NCBI GenBank assembly: GCA_016712375.1
Contig: JADJRE010000007.1
Span: forward strand, 1-64,000
Length of the DNA: 64,000 nt
Reading direction: 5' to 3'
Source of the DNA: Rhodospirillales bacterium
Lineage (GTDB): Bacteria > Pseudomonadota > Alphaproteobacteria > Rhodospirillales > Defluviicoccaceae
The position numbers were made by a program, and so were the translations under genes. Shown here in pieces: positions 8,695-17,648 of this stretch. The notes beneath the pieces were generated by a model. It was not told where the DNA came from and did not search any database. It saw only the letters and a program-made list of their open reading frames with translations. Every line of letters starts with the position of its first letter. The stretch's first letter is position 1.

Positions 8695-10140
8695 TCACCC
8701 CTGGGCCCACAGCTCCAGAACGCGGATGATGGTGTCGATCAGCACCTGTGCGTCGGTTTCGCTGTCGCCAAGAGTCTGCATCAGAGGCTTAAATTGCTCG
8801 GTCCGCTTCGGAAAGTAGGTCGCGAAATCGTCCATCACCGTCTTGTATAGTTCGGCTGCCATTGATCCGGTGGCGCCCACCGGGATGACCGCCAGGCCCT
8901 TTTCCTTGCAAACGTCGAACTCCTGCGCCACACCGTCGGACTTGACCACTTGGCCGTCCTTGAGTTTGTTGCCGAACAGGAAGACGGCGGCGCCGGCGTA
9001 GTTGGCCATGTCTTCGCGATAACGCCGGGCGACGTCTTCCCAGTCGGTGGTGCCGATGATGTCGTGCGGGAAGGGGCGGAGGATGAGCTGGTCTTCCATC
9101 TTGCCGCGCTTCGTTGCGTAGATGTGCTGGAGTGCGCCTGCGATCACCGCGCTGCCGACCCCGTAGCCGAAGCCGGAGACCAGACGGTAGTTCTTGTTGA
9201 CCAGCGTCTTGCTCAGGCCGCGCACGAACGCCCGCGCGCGCTCCGTCGGCCAGCCCGGTCCCCACTCGTGTGCCGCGCCGGAGATGAACACCGATTTGCT
9301 GCGGTAGATGCGCTCGAGATCCTCCAGGATTTCCGTGATCCGGGCGTAGCTGTCGAGCAGCAGCGTCTCGACGTTGAAGCGCAGCAGATCGTTGATAAAC
9401 AGCGCCTGCTGCCGGCTCTTGTAGGCAAGCGTTTCTTTGTCGGGGAAATCCCGCTCGTCGAGTCGCTTCATGAAGCAGTAGTGGGTGCGCATGTTGATAT
9501 CGTAGCCGGCGCGGATGCGGCTTAGTACATAGTCGATGTTCGGATCGCTGAAGCTAAAACCAAGGAAAAGGAAGGTCTTGGAAACGAGATCGCCGGTCAG
9601 CGCGGTGATAAACGCACCGCGTGACACGTGGTACTTCTCGTAGTCATCCTTGATTAATACTGTCTTCGATGGCTCCGAAATGTCGCCGTGCATCTTATAG
9701 ACGACCGCGTCGCGGTGCGGCACGGTCAGTGCCAGTTGTTCAACGGTATACTTGACGTCTGGTCGTTTGCCGGCGTCCTCCAGCGACCTCTCGATCAACC
9801 GGTCATAGTTGGTGGTCCAATAGGTCGAAATCGGCAGACGAGCCAATATCCGGTGATTGTCCGTGATCTCGGCATCCCGCGCGAATTTGTCCAGCAGCAG
9901 CTTGTTGATGCGGCCGCGGCTCCCGAGCCTTGCGTTGCAGTAGTACTGAGCCAGCGCGACTAAGTTAATCTCCTTCTCGATGTCGAGGTCGAGCGAAAGG
10001 GCGACCGATTTTAGCAGCAGCTTCCAGTCGACGAAGCCGGCGGCGCGGGACAGACCCGCGCCAGCGAACACAGCGGCATTATCGGCGTCGACTTCCTCGG
10101 AATAACTGGCGAGAAACGCGTTGATCTGCTCATCCGCCAT
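8695..10140 (-). CDS. thsA: ThsA-like SIR2-SLOG protein (Thoeris-type NADase effector), no TIR partner adjacent
   Basis: A 481-residue protein aligning end to end with my memory of Bacillus ThsA. The SIR2 domain (about 20-275) has FAGAGLS (25-31), YWTTNYDRLIE with catalytic-type N111, YKMHGD with H151, and FLFLGFSFSDPNIDYVLSR. The C-terminal SLOG domain (about 283-480) has VFISGAA, SGFGYGVGS, LILRPFP, GNKLKDGQVVK and IPVGATG. In Thoeris, ThsB makes a cyclic-ADP-ribose isomer that binds the SLOG pocket and switches on NAD cleavage, killing infected cells. Here serC and a HIT-family gene flank it, with no TIR gene within the window. Its ATG follows GAGGGG. Family assignment is very secure; the missing partner is the odd point. 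Confidence 0.93.
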   Translation of the reverse strand: MADEQINAFLASYSEEVDADNAAVFAGAGLSRAAGFVDWKLLLKSVALSLDLDIEKEINLVALAQYYCNARLGSRGRINKLLLDKFARDAEITDNHRILARLPISTYWTTNYDRLIERSLEDAGKRPDVKYTVEQLALTVPHRDAVVYKMHGDISEPSKTVLIKDDYEKYHVSRGAFITALTGDLVSKTFLFLGFSFSDPNIDYVLSRIRAGYDINMRTHYCFMKRLDERDFPDKETLAYKSRQQALFINDLLRFNVETLLLDSYARITEILEDLERIYRSKSVFISGAAHEWGPGWPTERARAFVRGLSKTLVNKNYRLVSGFGYGVGSAVIAGALQHIYATKRGKMEDQLILRPFPHDIIGTTDWEDVARRYREDMANYAGAAVFLFGNKLKDGQVVKSDGVAQEFDVCKEKGLAVIPVGATGSMAAELYKTVMDDFATYFPKRTEQFKPLMQTLGDSETDAQVLIDTIIRVLELWAQG

Positions 10141-10252
10141 GCCCGGATCCGCCCCTCGTTTGTCCTAAATCGAGGCAATTGTCGGTCAAGGCGATGGGCG
10201 CGCCAAACAATTTCGTCAGCATACCCGGCGCCCGGCGGTCGGCAACGACGGA

Positions 10253-10762
10253 TCAGCGATTATCGACCAGCGCCTCGCTCAGCCGTTCCCGCAACTGACC
10301 GCGGATTTTCTCGGCGGCGAGGACGGTGTACGGGTAGGGCGGCGTCCGGCCCCACACCGGCGCCGGCCACACGGGATCGCTACGGAAGCGGGCAACGATG
10401 TGGACATGCAGCTGCGGTACGACATTGCCGATTGCCGCGACGTTCAGCTTGTCAGGTTCGAAAATCTCGTCGAGCGCGCGCGAAACAAGCGCCACCTCTT
10501 CCATCAGGAGCAGCCGGTCGGCCGGCTGGAGCTCAAAGATCTCGCGGACGGCGGGTCGCTCCGGCACCAGGATCAGCCACGGATAGGTCGCGTCGTTCAT
10601 CAGCAGCAGACGACTGAGGGCGAGGCGGCCCATTTCCAGCGTGTCGTCGGAGAGCTGGTGGTGGAGCGCGAACCCCCCGATCTCGCTTCTGTCGGGAATC
10701 GTCGTCGCGGGATCCGCCGAGTCTGCGCGCAGCAGGGGTGCACTTGGTGTCTCTCTTGTCAT
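10253..10762 (-). CDS. HIT family protein
   Basis: Histidine-triad nucleotide-binding fold, 169 residues from ATG 10762. The signature is QLHVHIVARFRSDPVWPAPVWG split around the active-site His pair (HVH), preceded by YPWLILVPERP, DRLLLMEEVALVSRALDE and KLNVAAIGNVVPQ. The third His of the classical HxHxH is not present, as in a common proteobacterial subgroup. It probably hydrolyses or transfers a nucleotide phosphoramidate or dinucleotide; the substrate is unknown. A TTG at 10783 is an alternative start. It precedes the thsA-like gene by 112 bases on the same strand, so co-transcription is possible but not shown. Confidence 0.88.
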   Translation of the reverse strand: MTRETPSAPLLRADSADPATTIPDRSEIGGFALHHQLSDDTLEMGRLALSRLLLMNDATYPWLILVPERPAVREIFELQPADRLLLMEEVALVSRALDEIFEPDKLNVAAIGNVVPQLHVHIVARFRSDPVWPAPVWGRTPPYPYTVLAAEKIRGQLRERLSEALVDNR

Positions 10763-10777
10763 GTGAGCGTTTCTCAA

Positions 10778-10806
10778 TTGCAATGTTCTTTGGAAAAGGC
10801 TGTTAT
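10778..10806 (+). promoter_or_regulatory. Candidate sigma70-type promoter for the small plus-strand frame
   Basis: TTGCAA (10778-10783) and TGTTAT (10801-10806) are 17 bases apart and match the -35 and -10 consensus at four of six positions each. They lie about 40 bases before the ATG at 10844. A weak match in an AT-richer patch; it supports but does not prove transcription. Confidence 0.3.
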
Positions 10807-10843
10807 GTCCGCATCTGCAACGCTTTGAGGGCTAAGAGGAACA

Positions 10844-11029
10844 ATGTCGAATCCGTTGACGGTGCTGATCACGTTGCAACTTACCATCATCAATCGGTGC
10901 GTCGCGGTGACCCGGGACATGCTCGATCTCTACCTTTCGTTGCAGCCTATGCAGATCAAGGCGGCGCCGATTTCGACATCCCGCAGCCTCGTGCCGCTCA
11001 ACCAGCCGACAGCGCGGCGCTCCCGCTGA
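10844..11029 (+). CDS. Possible small protein, 61 residues, unrecognised
   Basis: An open frame starting at ATG 10844 five bases after AAGAGGA, a good ribosome site, and preceded by a weak promoter-like pair. The first 30 residues are moderately hydrophobic (MSNPLTVLITLQLTIINR), the rest is basic and polar, with no motif I know. It occupies most of the 316-base space between the divergent HIT gene and the convergent cupin gene, where no other coding signal is visible. Many chance frames of this size exist at this GC content, so the case rests on the ribosome site and position. It could equally be the start of a decayed gene. Confidence 0.3.
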   Translation: MSNPLTVLITLQLTIINRCVAVTRDMLDLYLSLQPMQIKAAPISTSRSLVPLNQPTARRSR

Positions 11030-11078
11030 GCGCGGTTCGCGTGTGCCGGCCGGATCATCCTCCGATGGCTGCCGCGGT

Positions 11079-11383
11079 TCAGTCGTAGCCGTAGAGCCAG
11101 TGTGTGGCATCGCTGTGAATGTTCCGCACCGAATGTCGCGCGCCCTTCGGGATGAACACTTCGTCACCCGGGTCGGCAACGACACGGATATTCCGGACGG
11201 TCACCTCCAGGCGACCCTCGGCGACGGTGACCAATTCATTGGAGCCATGCACGAAATCCGTCAAGCGCGGCCCGGCGGATCGACGAGCAGTGCGCACGAG
11301 TAGCCGCGTGTCCGCCAGTCAGCGGCGACCTTGGCTCTTTCGACCGGCGCCGCGAATTTAGACCGGCGAAGGAAATCGGTCAT
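11079..11383 (-). CDS. Small cupin-domain protein (frameshift near 11262)
   Basis: About 101 residues, a single-domain cupin. The C-terminal two thirds carry the barrel motifs: LTDFVHGSNELVTVAEGRLEV, then DPGDEVFIPKGARHSVRN, which contain the usual metal-ligand positions of this branch. The N-terminal third, from ATG 11383 behind a GAGGAG ribosome site, reads MTDFLRRSKFAAPVERAKVAADW and ends at a premature TGA. One G added near 11262 would turn GCT-TGA into GCT-TGG and join the halves as PPGRAWTDFVHGS. Function unknown; such proteins often bind metals or small ligands. It stands alone between divergent and convergent neighbours. Confidence 0.7.
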
Positions 11384-11571
11384 CCGTGCATCTCCTCGCC
11401 TTGGTGGTAACGACCGATTTCGGACCGACCGCTTCTCCCTGAAAGGACATCACGCCGTCGCTTCCGGTGCAAGCGTTCGACCCCTTCTTTTCTTGACGGG
11501 CAGGCATCGCCACAGCACAAGGCTCGTGGCGTGATCACGCCGAGAGCGGCCAGCTAGTGCGAGGCGTCGCG

Positions 11572-13078
11572 ATGTCATTCGATCTGCATCACTTCATCGA
11601 CGGTGGCACTGTCGCAGGGAGCAGCGGCCGTTTCTCACCGGTGTTCGAGCCGTCCACCGGAACGATACGCGCCCGCCTGCCGCTGGCGGATGCAGCCGAG
11701 GTCGATCGGGCGGTGCGCTCGGCAGCCGCGGCTTTCCCCGCCTGGGCGGACACGCCGCCGCTTGCCCGCCCGCGCATCCTCTTCCGCTTCAAGCAGTTGC
11801 TGGAGCAGCACGTGGACACTCTGTCGGCGTTGATCTCAGCCGAGCACGGCAAGGTCGCGAGCGATGCCCGCGGCTCGCTGCTGCGGGGCATCGAGGTCGT
11901 CGAGTTTGCCTGCGGCATCCCGCATCTGCTGAAGGGAGAATTTTCCGCGGGCATTGGCGAAGACATGGACTGCTTCTCGCTGCGGCAGCCGCTCGGCGTC
12001 TGCGTCGGCATCACGCCGTTCAACTTCCCTGCGATGGTGCCGATGTGGATGTTTCCGGTGGCGATCGCCTGCGGCAACACCTTCGTGTTGAAGCCGTCCG
12101 AGAAGGTGCCGTCGTGTTCGTTGAAGCTGGCGGCGCTACTGCACGAGGCTGGCCTGCCGAACGGTGTGTTCAATGTGCTGGGCGGTGACGCACGCGCGGT
12201 GGACGCGCTGTTGACGCACCCACTGGTCCGCGCCGTCAGCTTCGTCGGCTCAACGCCGGTGGCGCGGCACATCTACGCGACGGCAGCGGCGGCTGGGCAA
12301 ACTGGGTGCAGGCCCTGGGCGGCGCCAAGAACCACCTGGTGGTGCTGCCCGACGCCGACCTCGACCAGACCGCGGACGCGCTGATGGGCGCCGCCAGCGG
12401 CTCCGCCGGGGAGAGCGGTGCATGGCGGTGCCGGTGGCCGTTGCCGTCGGCAAGGCCGCCGATCCGCTGGTCGAACGGCTGGCGGCGCGGGTGCGCGCGC
12501 TGCGGCTCGGTCCATCAACTGACCCGCAGGCCGAAATGGGGCCGCTGATCAGTGGCGAGCACCGCGCCAAAGTTGCGAGCTACGTTGACCTTGGGGTGCG
12601 CGAGGGAGCCGAACTGGTGGTCGACGGCCGGAGGGTGTCGCTGCAGGGTTGGGAGGACGGTTTTTTTCTCGGCGGCTCGTTGTTCGACCGGGTTACCCCG
12701 GCGATGCGCATCTACCAGGACGAAATCTTCGGCCCCGTCCTCGGCGTCGTCCGGTGCGCCGACCTCGACGCTGCTCTGGCCTTGATCGAGGCCAACCGGT
12801 TCGGTAACGGGGCCGCCGTCTTCACCCGCTCCGGCGCGGCGGCGCGCGCCTTCGGCCAGCGGGTTCAGGCGGGCATGGTCGGTGTCAACGTGCCGATTCC
12901 GGTGCCGGTCGCCTTCCACAGCTTCGGCGGCTGGAAGCAGTCGCTGTTCGGGGATCATGCCATGCACGGGCCGGAAGGGGTACGCTTCTACACCCGACCG
13001 AAGACCGTCACCTCCCGCTGGCCACGGTCCGCCGACGGCGGCGGCGAGGGTGGCTTCGCAATGCCGACCTTCGGCTGA
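11572..13078 (+). CDS. mmsA: CoA-acylating methylmalonate-semialdehyde dehydrogenase (two frameshifts)
   Basis: Aldehyde dehydrogenase that oxidises malonate or methylmalonate semialdehyde to acetyl- or propionyl-CoA in valine and inositol breakdown. ATG 11572 follows GCGAGG. The first block (to about 12294) has [34 protein letters not shown] and [14 protein letters not shown] middle block in another frame has [20 protein letters not shown] and GAASGSAGE. The third block, from about 12415, starts at the catalytic-Cys region (CMAVPVAV) and ends with [24 protein letters not shown] split over the typical MmsA pattern. Total about 500 residues, as expected. The shifts lie near 12294-12306 and 12409-12416. 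Family membership is secure; intactness in the organism is uncertain. Confidence 0.85.
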
Positions 13079-13108
13079 CCGCGGCGGACATACCGGCCGA
13101 AGCCTTGG

Positions 13109-14755
13109 TTACATGCGGGGCCGCCAACCGTTGTCGGGCTGCTGGTCAGGCTGGGGAGAGCGGCGGGCGTACAGGCGTCCCTTGTCGAGGTTCAGGACCG
13201 CGACATAGTCGGTGTCGATAAACCGCTGGGTCGCAGGGCTCATCTCCGGGATCAGCTTCACCGCGACGTGATCGACGAAGACGTAGGCCGGCCGCGCCGC
13301 CATCAGCATGTCCGGCAGCGCCGCCCACAGTTCGGACGGATAGGCCTCCCACGACCATCCATTGATCGGGATTGCTTGCCGTCGCTCGGTCACCAGATAA
13401 ATCAGCGGGTTGCCGAAAACGTAGATCGGCTCGCCACCGGCGGGATCGCGGAGCGAAAGCAGATGTTCGCGAATCCAGCCGTAGTCACGTCCGATGGCGC
13501 GGCGATAGCTCTCGATGTCCAAATGCCCGGAGCCCAGCGCCACGACGTGGAACTGCTCCGCTTGCCGCTGCGCCGCATGGCCGATCGCTCCCATCGCTGG
13601 CAGCGTCAGGAACATGGCGAGCGCCGCCGAGGTCAGCCAGCGGCTGCGTCGTGGAGCCGACAGGCGCAGCAGCAACACGTCTATTCCGCGAGCCGCGAGC
13701 ACGGCGATCGGCACGAACAGCAGTAGAAAATGATACTTCCAGAACATCAGCGACTGCAGCGCGATCAGCAGCGAGGCGACAACCAGCCAAGCGAACATCT
13801 GCCGCATGATTGCCGGTTCCTCACGGTTCTTAACCCGCGCGACCGCGACGGCGCGAACAACAGCCACGGTCCCATCGATGCCAACATCCAACTGAATTAC
13901 GTACCAGACGACCAAGGTCCATGCTGTCGGCGGCGGTGCCCAGGGCGTGGGACGGATAGACGAAGCTGTTCCACAGCAACTCATCGAACACCCCTTGCCG
14001 CCACAAGATTAACGATACAGCGCCGAGCACGAAGGCGACGCCGAGGGTGAACGGCCACAGCACCGCCAGACCCCGGCGGAACCACGGCTGACGTGGCGTA
14101 CCTGCGAGGCGGGTGGCAAAAATCGCCACCAGCACGAAGGCGATGAAAATGGGCGCATAGAACAGCTTGAAGACGACGGCGACACCGGCGCTGGCTCCGG
14201 CCAGGCCGCGATTAACCGCCGCGGCGGCCGGCGACCTGCTGTCGCGGACCAGGAACCACGCCGCCAGGAACATCGGAAAGCTGAGAAGAATTTCGCCCTG
14301 CGTCAACTCGCGGGAGCTGGCGAAGGTGTAGTAACTGCCGAGCGCGGCAATGGCGACGACACTGCTCAGCCACCGATGCATGAAGCTGCGGCGGAGGCAG
14401 AGGATCAGGCAGACGGCGAAGGCGAGGAGCCAGCAAGTTCCAGCAGCTTCACGGAGAGTTCAGAGAAGCCGAAGATCTTTCCACCCAGCCAGTAGAACCA
14501 GAAGACGCCCGGCTGTTTCATGTCCCAGATGTCAACGTAGAGGCGCTCGCCGTGGTCGATCGCCTCCGCGAAGTAGAGGAACAGCGCCTGATCACCGTCG
14601 AGGGGTGTCAGCAGCTTCAGCACGCCCATGCTGGTGATTATCGACATGGCGACCAAGGCCCAGCCGATTTCGCTCGCGGTCGAGGCGAACTTCGAGGTTG
14701 GAAGCGGGAGCCCGTTCTCACTTAGCGGTCTCATCGGCGTGGCGATCCGGTTCAT
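13109..14755 (-). CDS. GT39/PMT-like membrane glycosyltransferase (at least two frameshifts)
   Basis: About 550 residues when three overlapping frames are joined. The N-terminal frame from ATG 14755 gives a membrane helix, then LTPLDGDQALFLYFAEAI and ERLYVDIWDMKQPGVFW, the acidic periplasmic loop typical of ArnT/PMT-type enzymes that use polyprenyl-phosphate sugars. The middle and C-terminal frames hold many hydrophobic helices (SLLIALQSLMFWKYHFLLLF and others) and a periplasmic tail near YVFGNPLIYLVTERRQAIP. The joins fall near 14430 and 13915. The acceptor, perhaps an envelope glycan or lipid, is unknown. It converges on mmsA. It could be a true pseudogene, since the last join is less clean than elsewhere. 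Confidence 0.65.
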
Positions 14756-15057
14756 GCTGCGAGCCTCGGTGGTGCGCACGTCTATTTATCAAAGCGGCGC
14801 GGATCTCGCATCACGGCCGCGCGCCACGCATCAGGTCGACGGCGGGGAGGAGATCAGAAAGCTCAGGCGGACGCCAATCAGGCATCGCCTGCACTCCCCG
14901 GGCGCTGCGTCGGCGCGACTTCGCTGGCTAGCACCGCGCCAGCCTTGAACCCCGTCGCGGGCATCAGGTAGATCAACACGCCCTTGCAGGTCCATACTGT
15001 TGCCGCAGCTCAGCGGCACAATCTCGCCCGAAGAGCGCAGTTTCCTAGGGATGCCCC
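14756..15057. other. Apparently non-coding or degenerate stretch
   Basis: No convincing gene on either strand. A minus-strand frame near 14920-14990 (reading about GVLIYLMPATGFKAGAVLAS) looks protein-like but has no start signal or recognisable family and may be a gene remnant. The stretch may also hold the promoter of the glycosyltransferase gene that starts at 14755. Confidence 0.35.
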
Positions 15058-15206
15058 TTTCCGGAGACGTTCTATCCGATCCGCGGCTTGGTCTGCGGCG
15101 ACTGCCTGCTGGTGGAGCAGACGATCGACCGATTCGGCCTAGACGGGAGTGGTGGAGATCGCCAGCAATGACGGCTATCTGTTGCAGCACTTCGTGCGCC
15201 GTCGCG
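15058..15206 (+). pseudogene. Remnant of a C-methyltransferase with N-terminal zinc domain
   Basis: Two pieces in different frames recall the zinc-binding/SAM methyltransferase family used on nucleotide sugars. From 15058 the sequence reads FYPIRGLVCGDCLLVEQ, like the end of the four-Cys zinc domain. From 15149 it reads VVEIASNDGYLLQHFV, the family's SAM-binding motif I (E-I-x-S-N-D-G). The 60-odd residues that normally separate them are missing, as are start and C-terminus. This looks like real decay by deletion rather than a single sequencing error. It lies beside the frameshifted glycosyltransferase, so the patch may be the wreck of a surface-sugar locus. Confidence 0.5.
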
Positions 15207-15249
15207 TTTACACTTAGCGCTTGGAAACCGTCCAACGGGAGGTAGAAAC

Positions 15250-15480
15250 ATGATCGAGCACATATCTGTGATTACTTGCCCTCATTGTGGGCACAATGCC
15301 TAAGAGACCATGCCGACGGATGTCTGTCAGTACTTCTACGATTGCTCGCGCTGCGCCAGCGTTTTAAAGCCGAAGGCTGGCGACTGCTGCGTGTTTTGCT
15401 CGTACGGCACCGTGCCATGCCCGCCGGTACAAGCGGCGCGGCACAAAGGTGATGCTGTAGATTGTTGCAAAGGACCCTGA
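15250..15480 (+). pseudogene. GDCCVxC-domain protein with an in-frame TAA
   Basis: A 76-codon small Cys-rich protein. From ATG 15250 (after GGGAGGTAG) it reads MIEHISVITCPHCGHNA, then TAA at 15301, then ETMPTDVCQYFYDCSRC, KPKAGDCCVFCSYGTVPCPP and a CC-containing tail to TGA at 15480. The family, often near mercury or metal-resistance genes, keeps CPHCG and GDCCVxC together. Restart at ATG 15310 would give 56 residues that lack the first Cys pair. One G-to-T change (GAA to TAA) would explain the stop. The role is probably metal or thiol handling, unproven. Confidence 0.7.
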
Positions 15481-15548
15481 ATGGCCGTAGCGGGTCAATT
15501 ATCGATGGCCGATGCGCCGATCAGCCCCGTGTTTCACTGAGATCGGGT

Positions 15549-16526
15549 TCAGGCGGCGGCCATGCTATCTTCCATTTGTTTCCGCCACGTCGCCGGTGGC
15601 GCACCAAATAGCCTCTTGAAGGCTCGGTTGAACGCCGCTTCCGACTCGTAGCCGACCTCGAAGGCGATTTTGGCCAGCGAATCGTGACTGGTGCTAAAGC
15701 GTTGCGCCGCTACCTGCAGGCGCCAGCGGGCGAGATAGTGCATCGGCGGCTCGCCGATCAACTGCGTGAAGCGGTCGGCAAGCGCCGAGCGGGAAAGTCC
15801 GACCTCGCGCGCCATGTCGGCAACGGTCCATGGCTCGTTGAGACGCCCGTGGATTAGCGCCAGCGTCCGGGCGACAAAGCGATCTTTCAGCCCCGCCAGC
15901 CAGCCCGTCTGCTCGGGGGGTAGAGACTCGACGTGCCGGCGGACGGCTTCGACGAACAGAAGCTCCGATAGCTTTGCCAGCACCATGTCCGAGCCGGCAC
16001 GGCCGGAGGCGATCTCACCGGCGGCAAACTCGAAGGAAACGCGGATCCACTCCGCCGCCGTTCCCTCGCGCGTGTCCAATCGCAGGACTGGCGGCAGGGC
16101 GCTGAGCAACGGATTCCCGGCAACGCTTCGGCAGCCGAGAAATCCGCAGACGAGCCGGGTTCGCGCTCCGCCGCCGCCATAGCGGATCTCAGCCAAGCTG
16201 CCGTCGGCGGCGGGATGGATGATCTCATGCGAGTCGACTGGCTTGAGACTGAGGTCGCTGCCCATCTGGTGCGCATCGTTCCGCGGCAGAATAACTGCCT
16301 CGCGCGCGCCCATCTCCACCGCCGGCTCGTCGCCGATCTGAACGACCATGCGGCCTTCCACGACATAGTGATACAGAATGACGTGCTCAACTTTGGGCAG
16401 GAGCGCGCCGCAGTCATCCGGTTTGACCTGGGATGTCACGCACCAAGGCTCGGTGAAGTCGGCGTGCAGGAAAACGCCGCCGAACAGGCGCACCATGCGT
16501 AGAACGTCCGATAGAGCGTCCGCCAT
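15549..16526 (-). CDS. AraC-family transcriptional regulator with cupin ligand domain
   Basis: About 325 residues from ATG 16526. The N-terminal cupin-type sensor (about 1-190) includes VEHVILYHYVVEGRMVVQIG and EAVILPRNDAHQMGSD. The C-terminal AraC DNA-binding domain (about 215-315) has two helix-turn-helix units: WTVADMAREVGLSRSALADR and SLAKIAFEVGYESEAAFNRA, then FKRLFGAPPATWR. A TTG at 16619 would add 31 residues. It is divergent from the AurF-like gene, the usual arrangement for a local activator, so I infer it controls that gene and possibly the OsmC gene. The ligand is unknown. Confidence 0.9.
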   Translation of the reverse strand: MADALSDVLRMVRLFGGVFLHADFTEPWCVTSQVKPDDCGALLPKVEHVILYHYVVEGRMVVQIGDEPAVEMGAREAVILPRNDAHQMGSDLSLKPVDSHEIIHPAADGSLAEIRYGGGGARTRLVCGFLGCRSVAGNPLLSALPPVLRLDTREGTAAEWIRVSFEFAAGEIASGRAGSDMVLAKLSELLFVEAVRRHVESLPPEQTGWLAGLKDRFVARTLALIHGRLNEPWTVADMAREVGLSRSALADRFTQLIGEPPMHYLARWRLQVAAQRFSTSHDSLAKIAFEVGYESEAAFNRAFKRLFGAPPATWRKQMEDSMAAA

Positions 16527-16679
16527 TACGATTCTCGCGGTTCCGGTGTCCAGAGCAAGAAATCCGGAGGCCCGGTCATTCGGCCAGCGCACTTGGAATC
16601 CTATAATATCACCTGCCAAATGCGCGCGTCATTCTCATTCTCTCAGGCGCTGCGGCATTGCATGGAAGAGGACACCGCG

Positions 16680-17611
16680 ATGCAAGCCCTTGACGCCGCA
16701 CTCGAAAGCGATCGGTTCGCCCGCTGCATCGCAGTCTCAAAGCGAGTTCGCTGGGATATCGATGCTGACGTGATAAGGGGACGAACTTTCGAGCTCGCTG
16801 ACAAATTCTCCCGGACGGGCTTTCGATGGTCGACCACCTGGATTTTCTTTCGGCCGACGAACAGCGCTTCTTGAGCCAGATCCAGGGACGGACCTACGCA
16901 AACGTCTTCGGTCTGGTCGAACGGTTCATCAACGCCAAGGTGCTGGAAGTCAGCCGTGATCACTGGCTTGGCGATCAGGTGGCGCTCGAAGCGCTGGTCC
17001 GCTTCTGCGACGAAGAGCTCAAGCATCAGGAACTGTTCCGGCGACTGGAGCATCTCGCCGCTGAGAAAATGCCCGCAGGCTATTGCTTCGTCCCCGATCC
17101 TAACGATGTCGCTCGTGCCGTCCTCAGCAAGAGCACGTGGGCCGTGTTTGCCCTCATCCTGCACATTGAGCTGTTCACGCAAGCCCACTATCGCGAGAGC
17201 ATTGAACCCGATGGCGCACTCTCGCCACTGTTCAAAGATGTCTTCCTCTTTCACTGGAAAGAAGAGAGCCAGCACGCGATCATCGATGAACTGGAGTGGC
17301 GCCGTTTCGACGCAACGATGACGGCGGACGAACGCGATAAAGGCGTCGACCAGTTTATCGAGTTGGTCGGAGCGGTCGATCAAATGCTCCAGGCGCAAGC
17401 TGCGGCAGACACGCGGTATTTCGCGGCCACCTGCGGTTCCGTCCTTTACAATGATGAGATGCAGGCGCTCGCGGAAGGCGTGCTACGCGCATATCGCTGG
17501 CAATACATCCACACGGGCGCTCAGCACGCTCACTTCGGCAAGGTGCTATCCAGCCTAATCACTGACAGGCAGGTTCAGCGCGTCCAGTCGGCGCTTGCCA
17601 AGCTGCAGTAA
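16680..17611 (+). CDS. AurF-like diiron protein / ferritin-like oxygenase (frameshift near 16806)
   Basis: About 310 residues if joined. The main part contains RFCDEELKHQELF (E-x-x-H) and FHWKEESQHAII, whose H-x3-E-x-x-H spacing fits the AurF-type diiron site; further ligand Glu residues lie near LVERFINAKVLEVSRDHW and HIELFTQAHY. The N-terminal 43 residues, from ATG 16680 with an AAGAGGA ribosome site, read in another frame and join at 16803-16810 to restore KFLPDGLSMVDHLDFLSADEQ. AurF-like enzymes oxygenate small molecules such as arylamines; the substrate here is unknown. It is divergent from an AraC regulator and followed by an OsmC gene after 37 bases. Confidence 0.72.
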
Positions 17612-17648
17612 TCCCACTGTGACCCCATTCAAGCAAAGGAGGCCTATC

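Noticed and set aside
8505..10844. A ThsB/TIR gene or other complete Thoeris operon around the SIR2-SLOG gene
   Set aside because: The neighbouring frames are SerC and a HIT protein; no TIR-like sequence was found on either strand nearby.
15301..15303. Selenocysteine explanation for the stop in the GDCCVxC gene
   Set aside because: The stop is TAA, selenocysteine uses TGA, and the stop is not at a Cys position of the family.
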